NCBI GenBank assembly: GCA_018699495.1
Contig: JABIQV010000126.1
Span: 1-35,188 of the forward strand
DNA: 35,188 nt
Reading direction: 5' to 3'
Origin: a bacterium
GTDB taxonomy: Bacteria > Margulisbacteria > Marinamargulisbacteria > JABIPA01
Made by a program: the position numbers and the translations under genes. Positions 9,061 through 18,999 of the stretch are shown here, piece by piece. How positions within the stretch are numbered: position 1 is the first letter of the stretch; each line of letters opens with the position of its first letter. Below the pieces are notes generated by a model. The model saw only the letters and a list, made by a program, of their open reading frames with translations, was not told the DNA's origin and did no database searches.

Positions 9061-10212
9061 ATGAAAATAGGAATTTTATCAGATACATACCTCCCGCAAA
9101 TAAATGGCGTAAGCACAAGTATCGAAACATTTAAAAACGAATTTGAAAAAAAAGGACATGAAGTTGTGATTATTGGGCCAAAAGTAGAGTCCGATACGCC
9201 ATCAACAGAAGATGTATGGAGATTTCGCTCAGTCCCCTTTCCTTTCCAAAAAGAATATAGACTAATATTACCGATATCTCGAAAGTTAAAAGGATTCGAA
9301 ACGCATAAATTTGACATCCTTCACGGACAAACCCCGTTTACATTGGGCTATTTGTCTCTTTATCTTGGAAAAAAATATAAAATTCCAATCGTTCACACGT
9401 ATCACACCTATTTTGAGAAATACATGCATTATGTCCCTTTACTACCAAAAAAAATGGGTATCAAATATGCCAAATTTGAATCAAAAAAGTTTTACAATAG
9501 ATGTGACCAAATCGTCGTACCGTCCACTCAAATGAAATCGGCATTACACGCGTATCAAATAAATAAACCTGTCGAAATAATCCCCACTGGAATCAGAACA
9601 GACAGATCCGTCTCTTCTGAAGAGAAACATACATTTTTAAAAAGATGGAATTTAGACCCAACTAAACCAATATCAATTTTCGTTGGTCGGTTGGGCCAAG
9701 AAAAAAATATTAGCTTTCTAATAGATGCCTTTAACAAAATCAAAAAAACCGTTGATGCCCAATTACTAGTCATCGGGGACGGTCCTGAAAAAAAATGGAT
9801 GGAAGAAAAAGTTATCGAACTAGGTATCGATACCTCTGTAACCTTCACAGGATATCTTAAACATAAAGATATCTTCATTGCATACGCGTCGTCAGACCTC
9901 ATCTTATTTCCTTCAAAAACAGAAACTCAAGGACTTAGCCTATTAGAAGGTTTATCAGTTGGTACACCAGCCGTCTGTATAAATTCGATGGGAGTTGCTG
10001 ACATTTTACATCAAAACAGAGGCGGATTCTTATGCCAAGATAGCTTAGATAATTACGTTCAAGCGGCGATTAATCTATTATCGGATTCAACCCTGTATTC
10101 CCAAAAATCGAACGATGCAATTATTAGATCCCATGAATTTTCTGCAGAAAAAATGGCAGAAAAAATGCTTGATTTATATAAATCGGTCGTTGAAAACTAT
10201 AATAAAAGATAA
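9061..10212 (+). CDS. Glycosyltransferase family 4 (diacylglycerol glucosyltransferase-like)
   Basis: MKIGILSDTYLPQINGVSTSIETFKNEFEKKGHEVVIIGP; PVVHTYHTYFEKY-like segment; SIFVGRLGQEKNISFLIDAF; FPSKTETQGLSLLEGLSVGTPAV. Confidence 0.92.
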   Translation: MKIGILSDTYLPQINGVSTSIETFKNEFEKKGHEVVIIGPKVESDTPSTEDVWRFRSVPFPFQKEYRLILPISRKLKGFETHKFDILHGQTPFTLGYLSLYLGKKYKIPIVHTYHTYFEKYMHYVPLLPKKMGIKYAKFESKKFYNRCDQIVVPSTQMKSALHAYQINKPVEIIPTGIRTDRSVSSEEKHTFLKRWNLDPTKPISIFVGRLGQEKNISFLIDAFNKIKKTVDAQLLVIGDGPEKKWMEEKVIELGIDTSVTFTGYLKHKDIFIAYASSDLILFPSKTETQGLSLLEGLSVGTPAVCINSMGVADILHQNRGGFLCQDSLDNYVQAAINLLSDSTLYSQKSNDAIIRSHEFSAEKMAEKMLDLYKSVVENYNKR

Positions 10213-10224
10213 GAGGAGCCTCCA

Positions 10225-11688
10225 ATGAAATTAACCGTACAAACAAAATCAGACGCGCCAAAAATATGCGATTTCCACGTTCTTTTAATCTGCCAAACTA
10301 AAAAATTAACACTAAAAGATACACCTTATGATAAAGAAACAAAAAATATAATAGATTCTGTAATAGACAAAAAAGTTTTTACAGCAAAAAAAGGGGAGAC
10401 AAAAACCCTTTACGGAAAACAATCCGTGATTCTAGTAGGTCTTGGCGAAGCTAAAAAACTTACTCCAGATACATTCAGACAATCAATGGGGACCGTTTCA
10501 AGACTCTTAAAATCAAATAAATCAAAAAATGCATCAGTCAATACAGACGAGTCTGTAAAAATCACTACTCGCGACATTCAAGCAATGGCTGAAGGTTTTG
10601 AAATGGGACACTATTCGTTTACCGCCCATTTAACGAAAAAACAAACACAAGAGCCCATCACAAATCTAATCTTCTGTGGAATAAAATTAGACCAAAAAGA
10701 CCAATCCTCTGCTCTTGATAAAGGACTGGCCATCGGAAAAAGTGTAAATATAGCACGCGATTTAGCAAATGCTCCCGCAAACTACCTTACGCCTACTGAC
10801 TTTGTATCAAAAGCAAAAAAACATTTCGGGAAAAGTGATGTCGAAATAGAAATTATTGACCAAAAACAAGCAGAAAAAGCTGGCATGGGTGGCTTATTAG
10901 GGGTTTCCAGAGGGTCAATCGAAAAACCATATTTACTCGTACTCAAATATTTACCTAACAAAAATGAAAACCCAATTTGCCTAGTAGGAAAAGGAGTGAC
11001 ATTTGATTCTGGTGGAATATCTATAAAACCTTCATCAAAAATGTCAGAAATGAAAGCAGATATGAGTGGTGCAGCTGCAGTCTTTGGGGCAATGTCTGCC
11101 GTAAATGAAATTGGATACAAAAAAAATATCATCGGAATTATGCCCCTTACAGAAAATATGCCAGCAAATAATGCGTTAAAACCAGGAGACGTCATTACAA
11201 TTTCTAACGGAAAAACAGTAGAAATATTAAATACAGACGCTGAAGGTCGATTAATATTAGCTGACGCCTTGTCGCACGCAGTTAACCTTAAAGCAAAAGA
11301 AATTGTAGATTTAGCAACACTTACAGGCGCCTGCTTGGTCGCATTAGGAACCGTCGCTTCAGGACTATTTAGTAACTCAGACTCATTAATCAAAACATTT
11401 GAAAAAGGATGTAAAAATACAGGTGAAGAATTATGGCACCTCCCTTTATATGAAAAATATAAAGATTTATTGAAATCAGATGTCGCTGACATTTCGAACT
11501 GTTATGAGGGTCGCTATGCAGGAGCATCAACAGCTGCAATATTTCTACAAGAATTTGTAGAAAAAACGCCTTGGGTTCATTTAGATATCGCGCCAACAAT
11601 GTCTAACGGGAAATCGTCAGGGGCCGATGTTAAAGGAATGTCTGGGTCTGGAGTCCGAACACTTATCGAGTATTTAGATAATAAATAA
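10225..11688 (+). CDS. pepA: Leucyl aminopeptidase (M17, cytosol aminopeptidase)
   Basis: 487 aa; GKGVTFDSGGISIKPSSKMSEMKADMSGAAAV and signature NTDAEGRLILADAL; AGGRC-loop-like region. Confidence 0.97.
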   Translation: MKLTVQTKSDAPKICDFHVLLICQTKKLTLKDTPYDKETKNIIDSVIDKKVFTAKKGETKTLYGKQSVILVGLGEAKKLTPDTFRQSMGTVSRLLKSNKSKNASVNTDESVKITTRDIQAMAEGFEMGHYSFTAHLTKKQTQEPITNLIFCGIKLDQKDQSSALDKGLAIGKSVNIARDLANAPANYLTPTDFVSKAKKHFGKSDVEIEIIDQKQAEKAGMGGLLGVSRGSIEKPYLLVLKYLPNKNENPICLVGKGVTFDSGGISIKPSSKMSEMKADMSGAAAVFGAMSAVNEIGYKKNIIGIMPLTENMPANNALKPGDVITISNGKTVEILNTDAEGRLILADALSHAVNLKAKEIVDLATLTGACLVALGTVASGLFSNSDSLIKTFEKGCKNTGEELWHLPLYEKYKDLLKSDVADISNCYEGRYAGASTAAIFLQEFVEKTPWVHLDIAPTMSNGKSSGADVKGMSGSGVRTLIEYLDNK

Positions 11689-11705
11689 ACTATTTCAAAT
11701 TGAAG

Positions 11706-11725
11706 CCTCGGGGACCACTCCGAGG
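11706..11725. terminator. GC-rich hairpin downstream of pepA (no clear U-tract)
   Basis: CCTCGG-GGACCACT-CCGAGG; 6-bp perfect stem, 17 nt after the pepA stop, in AT-rich surroundings. Confidence 0.4.
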
Positions 11726-11808
11726 TATTCACTTAGCGAAACTAACAAAAGAAGACATTTAAATTTAGGTCCACGTTTGATAGCTAAAGAAAGTAATCTC
11801 ATAATTAA

Positions 11809-13107
11809 ATGACACCTAACCAACCTATTAATAATAAAACTAACCTTCACAAGTTAAACAATGATAGCCTTAAACTAACCATTGTAAGTCAGCTTTTTTA
11901 CCCTGAACTAATATCCACAGGCCAAACTATCTATGAACTTGCAGAAGATCTCACAAAACAAAATGTATCTGTAGACGTAATATGTGGGCCCATTACCCTA
12001 TCTAAACATAAAAAACCAGAACAACATATTAATCGTAATGGAATTAAAATAAACAGAATTTGGGGAACATCGTTTCCTAAGTTAAATTTTCTAGGAAAAC
12101 TTTTAAATCAATTAACATTTACATTGTCTGTTTTTGTCGTTCTTACAAAACGGCGATTCACAAAACAAAGAACAACCCCCTTACTCATTCTTACAAATCC
12201 TCCAATGATGGGAATTGCAGCCGCTTTTCAACGTATAATTGGAGGAAGCCCTTACATTTATCTAATTTTTGATGTGTATCCTGAAACAGCCATTCGAGCA
12301 AATTTTATAAAACGTTACGGGCTCATTTCTTTGATTTGGACACTGTCAAATTCAATTATTCTAACCTATTCATCCAGCATAATTGTAATTGGACGCTGCA
12401 TGTCAAAACTGTTTGAAAACAAAGCGTACAGCTCAAAATTAAAAACTATCCATGTATGGGCAGACGATTTATCCATCGGGCAAACTGAAACGTCGTCAAA
12501 TAAAAACGACCCAGACAACCCTTATATAAAAAAATGGAATTTAAAAGACAAATTCGTTGTTATGTATTCAGGAAACTTAGCGCGTTTTCACGATTTAGAA
12601 ACAATAATGGAGGCCGCGGACGCCTTAAAAGAACACACCGATATTGTTTTTCTTTTCGTAGGAGAAGGCCATAAGAAAAAAATGTGCGTGGATATTGCCC
12701 AATCAAAAAACCTTCCAAATTGCATATTTGATACTTACGTCCCGAAAGACGATCTTAAATACTCACTAAAGGTAGCTGATATTGGCCTAGTTTCTCTTTT
12801 AAAGGGTCAGGAAGGTCTTAGTGTCCCTTCAAAAACATTTGGACTCTTATCTGCGGGAATACCTATTCTCGGCCTTTTACCAGAAAACTCAGAAATATCT
12901 TTAATTTTAAACCAAGAAAATTGCGGAAAAGTCGTCGAACCCGGGAACGTTAATAAATTTGCAACTACCCTACTAGACTTGAAAAACTCTCCCGAAACTC
13001 TTAAAACCCTATCCGAGAACGGAAAAAAAGCAATAAAAGAAATGTACAATTTACGAAACGCCTCTAAAGAATATATATCTATTTTAAAATCAATCAACAT
13101 CACTTAA
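11809..13107 (+). CDS. Glycosyltransferase family 4 (WbuB-like)
   Basis: LTIVSQLFYPELISTGQTIYELAEDL; YIYLIFDVYPETAIRANFI; FVVMYSGNLARFHDLETIMEAADAL; PSKTFGLLSAGIPILGL. Confidence 0.9.
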   Translation: MTPNQPINNKTNLHKLNNDSLKLTIVSQLFYPELISTGQTIYELAEDLTKQNVSVDVICGPITLSKHKKPEQHINRNGIKINRIWGTSFPKLNFLGKLLNQLTFTLSVFVVLTKRRFTKQRTTPLLILTNPPMMGIAAAFQRIIGGSPYIYLIFDVYPETAIRANFIKRYGLISLIWTLSNSIILTYSSSIIVIGRCMSKLFENKAYSSKLKTIHVWADDLSIGQTETSSNKNDPDNPYIKKWNLKDKFVVMYSGNLARFHDLETIMEAADALKEHTDIVFLFVGEGHKKKMCVDIAQSKNLPNCIFDTYVPKDDLKYSLKVADIGLVSLLKGQEGLSVPSKTFGLLSAGIPILGLLPENSEISLILNQENCGKVVEPGNVNKFATTLLDLKNSPETLKTLSENGKKAIKEMYNLRNASKEYISILKSINIT

Positions 13108-13177
13108 GTATTCAATAATTTTTATTCTAGACATATCAGTAGGAATTACATAAAATATTCCCTTGTTCTAAGAGTTG

Positions 13178-13253
13178 GCCGGCGTAGCTCAGTTGGCAGA
13201 GCAACTGACTTGTAATCAGTAGGTCATTGGTTCGATTCCGATCGCCGGCTCCA
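13178..13253 (+). tRNA. tRNA-Thr(TGT)
   Basis: GCCGGCG acceptor pairs with CGCCGGC; D arm GCTC..GAGC; anticodon arm ACTGA-CTTGTAA-TCAGT; T arm ATTGG-TTCGATT-CCGAT; encoded CCA; 76 nt. Confidence 0.97.
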
Positions 13254-13302
13254 GAATATTTCTATTAAAGTTTATTATTGCTCTTAATTTAAAACTTTTT
13301 TA

Positions 13303-13378
13303 GCCTAGATAGCTCAGTCGGTAGAGCAGGAGACTGAAAATCTCTGTGTCGGTGGTTCGATTCCGCCTCTAGGCACCA
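13303..13378 (+). tRNA. tRNA-Phe(GAA)
   Basis: GCCTAGA acceptor pairs with TCTAGGC; anticodon arm GGAGA-CTGAAAA-TCTCT; T arm GGTGG-TTCGATT-CCGCC; encoded CCA; 76 nt. Confidence 0.97.
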
Positions 13379-13413
13379 CTTTTTTTACTATTAAAAAAAG
13401 GATGTAAAATTTA

Positions 13414-14001
13414 ATGAATCAAAAAATTACTTTCTCAAAACCAAGTCTAATTCCTAAAATTCTATTAAAAAACTTGGGTCCCCTTTCTAAACAATGTCTA
13501 TTCCAAGGATTTAACAACTTTCAGCAAGTATCAAAATACATACAGCAACTTCCTTATCGACGGATTTCCAACGCTGAGGACTTAATAAAAGTTCTCTCTG
13601 AAAATAAAGGGACATGTAGTTCCAAACATGCATTTTTAGGGAAGCTAGCTAGCGAGCTCAATTTGAACATAATGTGTATAACAGGCATTTACATGATGTC
13701 TGAAAAAAACACACCTGGTATTGGCAATACGTTAGAAATTAATAAGTTAGATGCTATTCCGGAAGCTCATTGCTTTCTAAAATATAAACAAAAATATTTC
13801 GACTTAACTAACAGCCACTCTGGAAAACCTTTAAATTTCGTTCATCTAAAACAATTTTCACCAGATGATACAGGAGTCAGTAAAACTGATTTACACAAAA
13901 CCATGATTTCAGACTGGGCAAAAAAATTAAATCTTAACTCAAACGAGATTTGGAAAATTCGAGAAGATTGCATTAAAGCGTTATCTGAAAAATTAATATA
14001 A
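13414..14001 (+). CDS. Transglutaminase-like (cysteine protease fold) protein
   Basis: Candidate Cys-His-Asp triad in order: NKGTCSSKHAFLGKLA, EAHCFLKY, KYFDLTNS. Cys codon at 13615-13617. Confidence 0.7.
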   Translation: MNQKITFSKPSLIPKILLKNLGPLSKQCLFQGFNNFQQVSKYIQQLPYRRISNAEDLIKVLSENKGTCSSKHAFLGKLASELNLNIMCITGIYMMSEKNTPGIGNTLEINKLDAIPEAHCFLKYKQKYFDLTNSHSGKPLNFVHLKQFSPDDTGVSKTDLHKTMISDWAKKLNLNSNEIWKIREDCIKALSEKLI

Positions 14002-14009
14002 AAGAAGCC

Positions 14010-14039
14010 ATTATTAAGACCTAATTAGGTCTTAATAAT
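14010..14039. terminator. Perfect palindrome after the transglutaminase-like gene, likely terminator
   Basis: ATTATTAAGACCTAA/TTAGGTCTTAATAAT, a 15-bp perfect inverted repeat with no spacer, 9 nt after the stop codon. Confidence 0.65.
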
Positions 14040-14098
14040 TATAATAAAGATTAAGCTCATTTGAGCATCCCCTCCCTCTATAGTATCATTCAAAGATA

Positions 14099-15631
14099 AT
14101 GTTAATTAAAAATGTATTAAAAGAAAAATTAAAAGAAGCACTAGCTCCAATTTCACCATTAAATTTTGTCTGGTCAATAGAAATTCCTAAACAAAAAGGC
14201 CACGGCGACTACGCAACAAACGTTTGCTTCCAGCTTGCCAAAGAACTTAAAAAATCACCTAAACTTATAGCTGAAACATTGTGTAATGACTTAAATACTC
14301 AATTCAAATCCGAATTTACGTTTGAACCGATTAACGGATTCATAAATATTAACTTAACAGAAAATTTTATATGGACGCTTTCAAAAACCGTTTTGGAAAA
14401 GACATTTCCAAAATCTACAACAAACACATTAATAGAATTTGTATCAGCTAATCCAACTGGCCCCCTACATATTGGTCACGGCAGATGGGCCGTTGTTGGT
14501 AGCACAATGGTTAATATCTATAAATATGTTGGAAAAAAGGTCTCTTCAGAGTTTTATATTAACGATGCTGGCGTGCAAATTAATAACCTCCTCGCATCAG
14601 TGAAAGCCTCTAAAGATGGAACACCTATCCCAGAAAATGGCTACCACGGCGACTATGTCCACGCGCTAGCAAAGTCAAACGACAATCCGATAAGCTTTCA
14701 TATCAACCAACATAAAACCGTTCTGAACGCGATTAACACAACGTTCGACACATGGTTTCCAGAAAGCAACCTACACAAATCCGATGATGTTCCAAAAGCA
14801 TTAGATTATTTAAACACTCACAAATTTACCTTTGAACTAGAAAAAGCATTATGGTTCAACACCACCAAATTTGGGGATGACAAAGACAGAGTCCTCGTTA
14901 AAAACGATGGTAACTACACCTACTTCGCCGTAGATATCGCCTACCACAAAAATAAATTGGATAGAAACTTTACTCATCTAATTAATATTCTTGGCGCCGA
15001 CCACCACGGGTACGTTCAGCGAATGAAAGCGGCTGTATCTGCATTAAACAAGGACGCATCAATCGATTTAAAAATTGGACAATTAGTAAACCTATTCAGA
15101 AACGGAACACCCGTTAGAATGTCAAAACGAACAGGTGACATCATCACACTACAAGAAGTAACCGACGAGATTGGTTCCGACGCTGTAAGGTACTTTCTCT
15201 CAGAAAAAAGCCTAGACTCCTCTATCGATTTCGATTTAGAAGCAGCGAAACAAAAAAATAGCGAAAACCCTGTCTATTATATCCAATATGCTCACGCTAG
15301 AATTTGTAGCATCTTCCGAAAACATGGGTTGGATAATTACAAAAAACAACCGTCTTTTGATAATCTAGATGCAACAGAAAAAGCTGTACTTCTATACTGC
15401 TTGCAGTTTAACGATATGATTTGGGAACTCTCCCAAAATTTGGAAACACATCGGTTAAATACGTATCTTTTACATTTGGCACGACAGTTCCATACCTTTT
15501 ATGAAAAATGTCCAATTTTAAAATCTGAAGACTCCATAAAACTTAAACGGCTGTATATATTGAAAGTCGTGCAAGACGTTTTCAAAACGAGCCTAAAGTT
15601 ACTAGGAATTTCTGCTCCAGAAGTTATGTAA
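14099..15631 (+). CDS. argS: Arginyl-tRNA synthetase
   Basis: SANPTGPLHIGHGRWAVVGSTMVNIYKYVG...EFYINDAGVQINNL; ILGADHHGYVQRMKAA; MSKRTGDIITL. Confidence 0.97.
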   Translation: MLIKNVLKEKLKEALAPISPLNFVWSIEIPKQKGHGDYATNVCFQLAKELKKSPKLIAETLCNDLNTQFKSEFTFEPINGFININLTENFIWTLSKTVLEKTFPKSTTNTLIEFVSANPTGPLHIGHGRWAVVGSTMVNIYKYVGKKVSSEFYINDAGVQINNLLASVKASKDGTPIPENGYHGDYVHALAKSNDNPISFHINQHKTVLNAINTTFDTWFPESNLHKSDDVPKALDYLNTHKFTFELEKALWFNTTKFGDDKDRVLVKNDGNYTYFAVDIAYHKNKLDRNFTHLINILGADHHGYVQRMKAAVSALNKDASIDLKIGQLVNLFRNGTPVRMSKRTGDIITLQEVTDEIGSDAVRYFLSEKSLDSSIDFDLEAAKQKNSENPVYYIQYAHARICSIFRKHGLDNYKKQPSFDNLDATEKAVLLYCLQFNDMIWELSQNLETHRLNTYLLHLARQFHTFYEKCPILKSEDSIKLKRLYILKVVQDVFKTSLKLLGISAPEVM

Positions 15632-15637
15632 CTAAAA

Positions 15638-17200
15638 ATGGAATTATCCCCATTTGAAATCATAAAAAACTCAATAGATAATCATAACCTTTTCAAAAAA
15701 AAGGATACGTTAGTAGTTTCATTTTCAGGAGGCCCTGACAGTGTTTTCTTAATGAAAACATTAGAAAAATTACATGCCGGACGCTTAATTTATATTCATT
15801 TTGTGCACGGAATACGATTAGGTGATGAAAAAAGAGAAGCCGCCCTTCTAAAAAAAATAGAGTCGAAAAACAATATTGAAATCATCACCCGTCGTCTTCC
15901 TACAAAATCATACGCAAAAAAACACAGTGTCTCTATCGAACATGCTGGCCGACTATTAAGACACTCTTTTCTTATTCATTTTCTTAAATTAAAAAAAGCA
16001 AATCACGTCATCACCGGACATCATTTTGATGACCATATTGAAACATATTTATTAAAGAAAAAAAGGGGATCTCGTTACCCAATTGGTCTCAAATTTAAAA
16101 CCCTAATTTACAATAAATCATTTATAAAACCATTATTAGATATTAATAAACAAACCATTCTAAAAACATTAAACTCTAATAAGGACACCTACATCACCGA
16201 TCCAAGTAACGATGACTTAATATATGAAAGAAATATCATACGTCATTCCAAAAAACAGTCACAAAAAGAAACTAAGTTAATTCTAAACGACATTCACACT
16301 AATACAGTCACAATAAAAAAATTAAACGAGAGTACGACGCGTCTTATCAGCAAAATTAAAACCATAAATAATACGTTTTCAATTTCAACGATACCCTTGG
16401 AAAAAATTGATCAAGATACCTGCAAATTTTTTATAAATGCGTTCATTCACACCGTTTTCTCAAGAAATCAAACCAAAGGAAACCTCCTTATCCCCTCATC
16501 AATTCACTCAAGTAAACACATCGACTGTATTTACAAGGCCTTGAAGAAACACGAAACAGACCAACGTCTATTTAAATTAAATCTTCCGACCTTCTATACC
16601 GTTCAAATCAAAAAGAAGACAGTCACTATTTTTTCTGAGAAATTAATACAAAAATCACAAGCATTAGAAAAAATTAAAAATAAAATCGAACCCTATTTGT
16701 CAATTAATCTTGATACCTTAACTAAAACTAGAACGTCGTCCACCTATCACTTTAAAGACTATCAAATTAAAATCGACCTAACAAAAACAGCCCCCTTAAC
16801 AAACAAGCCTCTCCATCGATTAGAAACAAGAACCTCCCTTCTTACATCGAACAACCCATATACTCACAACAAATTAAATCTAACCGACTATTCAAATCTA
16901 ACAGTCAATGACTCCATTACCTTCTATGATTTCGACATTATCGAAGACAAACAATTGATTGTTCGTACAAGAAATTCCAAAGAAAAAATTAAACTATTTA
17001 ATGGACCAACTAAACCATTAAAAAAATATTTCATCGACGCCAAAATTCCACAAGAAATAAGACAGTCGGTACCTTTATTTTTTATAGAAAATACTTTAGT
17101 ATGGATAGGTGGATTTCAACGCTCAAATCACTATAAAATAACTAAATCTACAAAACAGATTTTAAAAATCGAACTGAAAAGAAAAACTATAACTAATTAA
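15638..17200 (+). CDS. tilS: tRNA(Ile)-lysidine synthetase
   Basis: VVSFSGGPDSVFLMKTL PP-loop; HFVHGIR; VITGHHFDDHIETYLL; TilS C-terminal region GPTKPLKKYFIDAKIPQEIRQSVPLFFIENTLVWIGGF. Confidence 0.93.
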   Translation: MELSPFEIIKNSIDNHNLFKKKDTLVVSFSGGPDSVFLMKTLEKLHAGRLIYIHFVHGIRLGDEKREAALLKKIESKNNIEIITRRLPTKSYAKKHSVSIEHAGRLLRHSFLIHFLKLKKANHVITGHHFDDHIETYLLKKKRGSRYPIGLKFKTLIYNKSFIKPLLDINKQTILKTLNSNKDTYITDPSNDDLIYERNIIRHSKKQSQKETKLILNDIHTNTVTIKKLNESTTRLISKIKTINNTFSISTIPLEKIDQDTCKFFINAFIHTVFSRNQTKGNLLIPSSIHSSKHIDCIYKALKKHETDQRLFKLNLPTFYTVQIKKKTVTIFSEKLIQKSQALEKIKNKIEPYLSINLDTLTKTRTSSTYHFKDYQIKIDLTKTAPLTNKPLHRLETRTSLLTSNNPYTHNKLNLTDYSNLTVNDSITFYDFDIIEDKQLIVRTRNSKEKIKLFNGPTKPLKKYFIDAKIPQEIRQSVPLFFIENTLVWIGGFQRSNHYKITKSTKQILKIELKRKTITN

Positions 17201-17216
17201 TATAATTCAAATACAT

Positions 17217-17933
17217 ATGATAAACACACACTCACAAGCAATAAATAGGACTCTTTCAAACTCTAAACCATTACTTTTTTTGTTTATATGCTTTTTTTGT
17301 TTTCTAAGTTTATTAACGACTATCCAAGCCACACCGAGTTACGTAATAGATAATTTTGAAAATAAAGATTATTTAAGAAACCCAGAATGGTGGACCCTTG
17401 GAAGCCCAAATCTAATATTTGAAGAAAATGGCGTATTAGAAAACGAAGAAAATAGTATATTAGATAACTATATATTAGGAAAAACGTCCTTATCAATTAG
17501 TGGAACCGCTGACCTATGGTATTTAGGTGGGATCGGAACATTTTTAGCAACAAATGCGTCAAAATATGATGCGTTGGAAATAAAGTTAAAAGCAATTAAT
17601 AAAAAACATGGTCGAATCAAAATCGAACTCTATGACGACGATAATAATAATTGGAAAATTGAACCCTCAAAACAAATGCCATCAAAAACTCAATATGATG
17701 ATAAATTTTTCTACTACATAAATTTAGATTGGGATGGATGGCGGACACTTACCATTCCATTTACAGACTTCTTAGACGAGAATAAACATATAGGCGACAA
17801 TGAATGGAACCCTTCCCAAGTCCAAGGATCTGGTGGTCTGATTCAAATGCAACTTTTATTGTTCTCCAATACAAAACATGGAACCTTCGAAACATGGATA
17901 GACTCAATAAAATTAGTACACCTTAAAAAATGA
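17217..17933 (+). CDS. Secreted protein with CBM11/CIA30-like galactose-binding fold (tentative)
   Basis: Hydrophobic N-terminal signal (LLFLFICFFCFLSLLTTIQATPS); YVIDNFENKDYLRNPEWW; DWDGWRTLTIPFTDFL; TFETWIDSIKLV. Confidence 0.6.
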   Translation: MINTHSQAINRTLSNSKPLLFLFICFFCFLSLLTTIQATPSYVIDNFENKDYLRNPEWWTLGSPNLIFEENGVLENEENSILDNYILGKTSLSISGTADLWYLGGIGTFLATNASKYDALEIKLKAINKKHGRIKIELYDDDNNNWKIEPSKQMPSKTQYDDKFFYYINLDWDGWRTLTIPFTDFLDENKHIGDNEWNPSQVQGSGGLIQMQLLLFSNTKHGTFETWIDSIKLVHLKK

Positions 17934-18391
17934 ATCAAAAATGGGAATACAAGCAATTAAGAACCACATTTAGAAAATTAGTTCTACTCCACAAAGATGA
18001 ATCCATTGATTCCTCCGTTAATAAAAAAGCAAATCTATTAAAAAATGAACTTCAAATTCAACTTCAAGAAGAAATTAGAAACTACACAAAAAAAAATCTT
18101 GATATAAGTCAAACATATCGAAAATATATTCAACAAATGACAAAAAATCACAATAAATTCTTTAAACTATCCTTAATTGCATGTGCCACAATGTTCAGCA
18201 TAACACTCGTTCTTTCCGTACTCACTTTCGTTTATATGGTGCAAGCGCATCATTCTTATAAAAGTGCAGAAGGAATGCTTATAAATCTTTCAAATTCACA
18301 CGAAATGGTCGGAATACTAAATATCAAAGAGCTAAAAAAAATTAACTCATCTGTTAAAACATTAGATGTAACGATTAAACGACGTCTATAG
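17930..18391 (+). CDS. Hypothetical membrane protein, coiled-coil plus one TM segment
   Basis: ATGA stop/start overlap with the upstream ORF; TM LSLIACATMFSITLVLSVLTFVYMV. Confidence 0.65.
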   Translation: MNQKWEYKQLRTTFRKLVLLHKDESIDSSVNKKANLLKNELQIQLQEEIRNYTKKNLDISQTYRKYIQQMTKNHNKFFKLSLIACATMFSITLVLSVLTFVYMVQAHHSYKSAEGMLINLSNSHEMVGILNIKELKKINSSVKTLDVTIKRRL

Positions 18392-18450
18392 AAATTTAGA
18401 CTAGACAATTAAAGAAAAATCTCAAAATAGCAAAAAAGGACAGACCAACT

Positions 18451-18999
18451 ATGAAAAAAACACTTCTCCTAACATTAAGCATTTTAATTTCCGTATCCAT
18501 TTATGGAATGGGTGACAAAGTCAAAAATCCAGGGCACTCAAAAGACTCTTATAACAATGTTCAGGTACCCTCTCCCAAACAAACATTAATTGGAACAACA
18601 TCCCCAGATTTCATGTTTACATCATTAGATGGAACAAATCACACGCTATCAGACTACAAAGGTAAAAAAATAATTCTAGATTTCTGGGCCACTTGGTGTC
18701 CTCCTTGTGTTGCCGAAATTCCACATTTCATTGCTCTTCAAAACGACTATCCAGATGTTCAGGTTATTGGAATTTCTGTAGACCAAGGTTCAGCAACTCA
18801 AGTAGTACAAGATTTTATGGTTGATAAAAACATCAACTATCCCGTCGCGATGGGAAACGAAACAATTATAGCCAAATTTGGAAAAATAAAAAGCATTCCA
18901 ACAACATTCTTAATAGATGAAAATTTTATTATTAAACAAAAAGCAGTCGGTTACAAAAACAAAGAATTTTTTGAACAACATCTCAACCTGCAAAAGTAA
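18451..18999 (+). CDS. TlpA/ResA-like periplasmic thioredoxin-family protein
   Basis: Signal-like N-terminus; SPDFMFTSLDGTNHTLSDYKGKKIILDFWATWCPPCVAEIPHF; IKSIPTTFLIDE. Confidence 0.92.
   Translation: MKKTLLLTLSILISVSIYGMGDKVKNPGHSKDSYNNVQVPSPKQTLIGTTSPDFMFTSLDGTNHTLSDYKGKKIILDFWATWCPPCVAEIPHFIALQNDYPDVQVIGISVDQGSATQVVQDFMVDKNINYPVAMGNETIIAKFGKIKSIPTTFLIDENFIIKQKAVGYKNKEFFEQHLNLQK

Noticed and set aside
9057-9902. ORFs 9057-9317 (-), 9311-9535 (+) and 9555-9902 (-)
   Set aside because: All overlap the GT4 gene, whose motifs are clear.
10782-11492. 236-aa minus-strand ORF
   Set aside because: Lies entirely inside pepA on the opposite strand; pepA carries the M17 signature, so this is a shadow ORF.
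13178-13378. Possible integration site (tRNA pair) for a mobile element
   Set aside because: No integrase, no duplicated tRNA 3' end visible, and flanking genes are ordinary chromosomal genes.
13379-13400. CTTTTTTTA-CTAT-TAAAAAAAG hairpin after tRNA-Phe
   Set aside because: All A/T apart from the closing pair and includes the probable RBS of the next gene; too weak to call a terminator or regulator.
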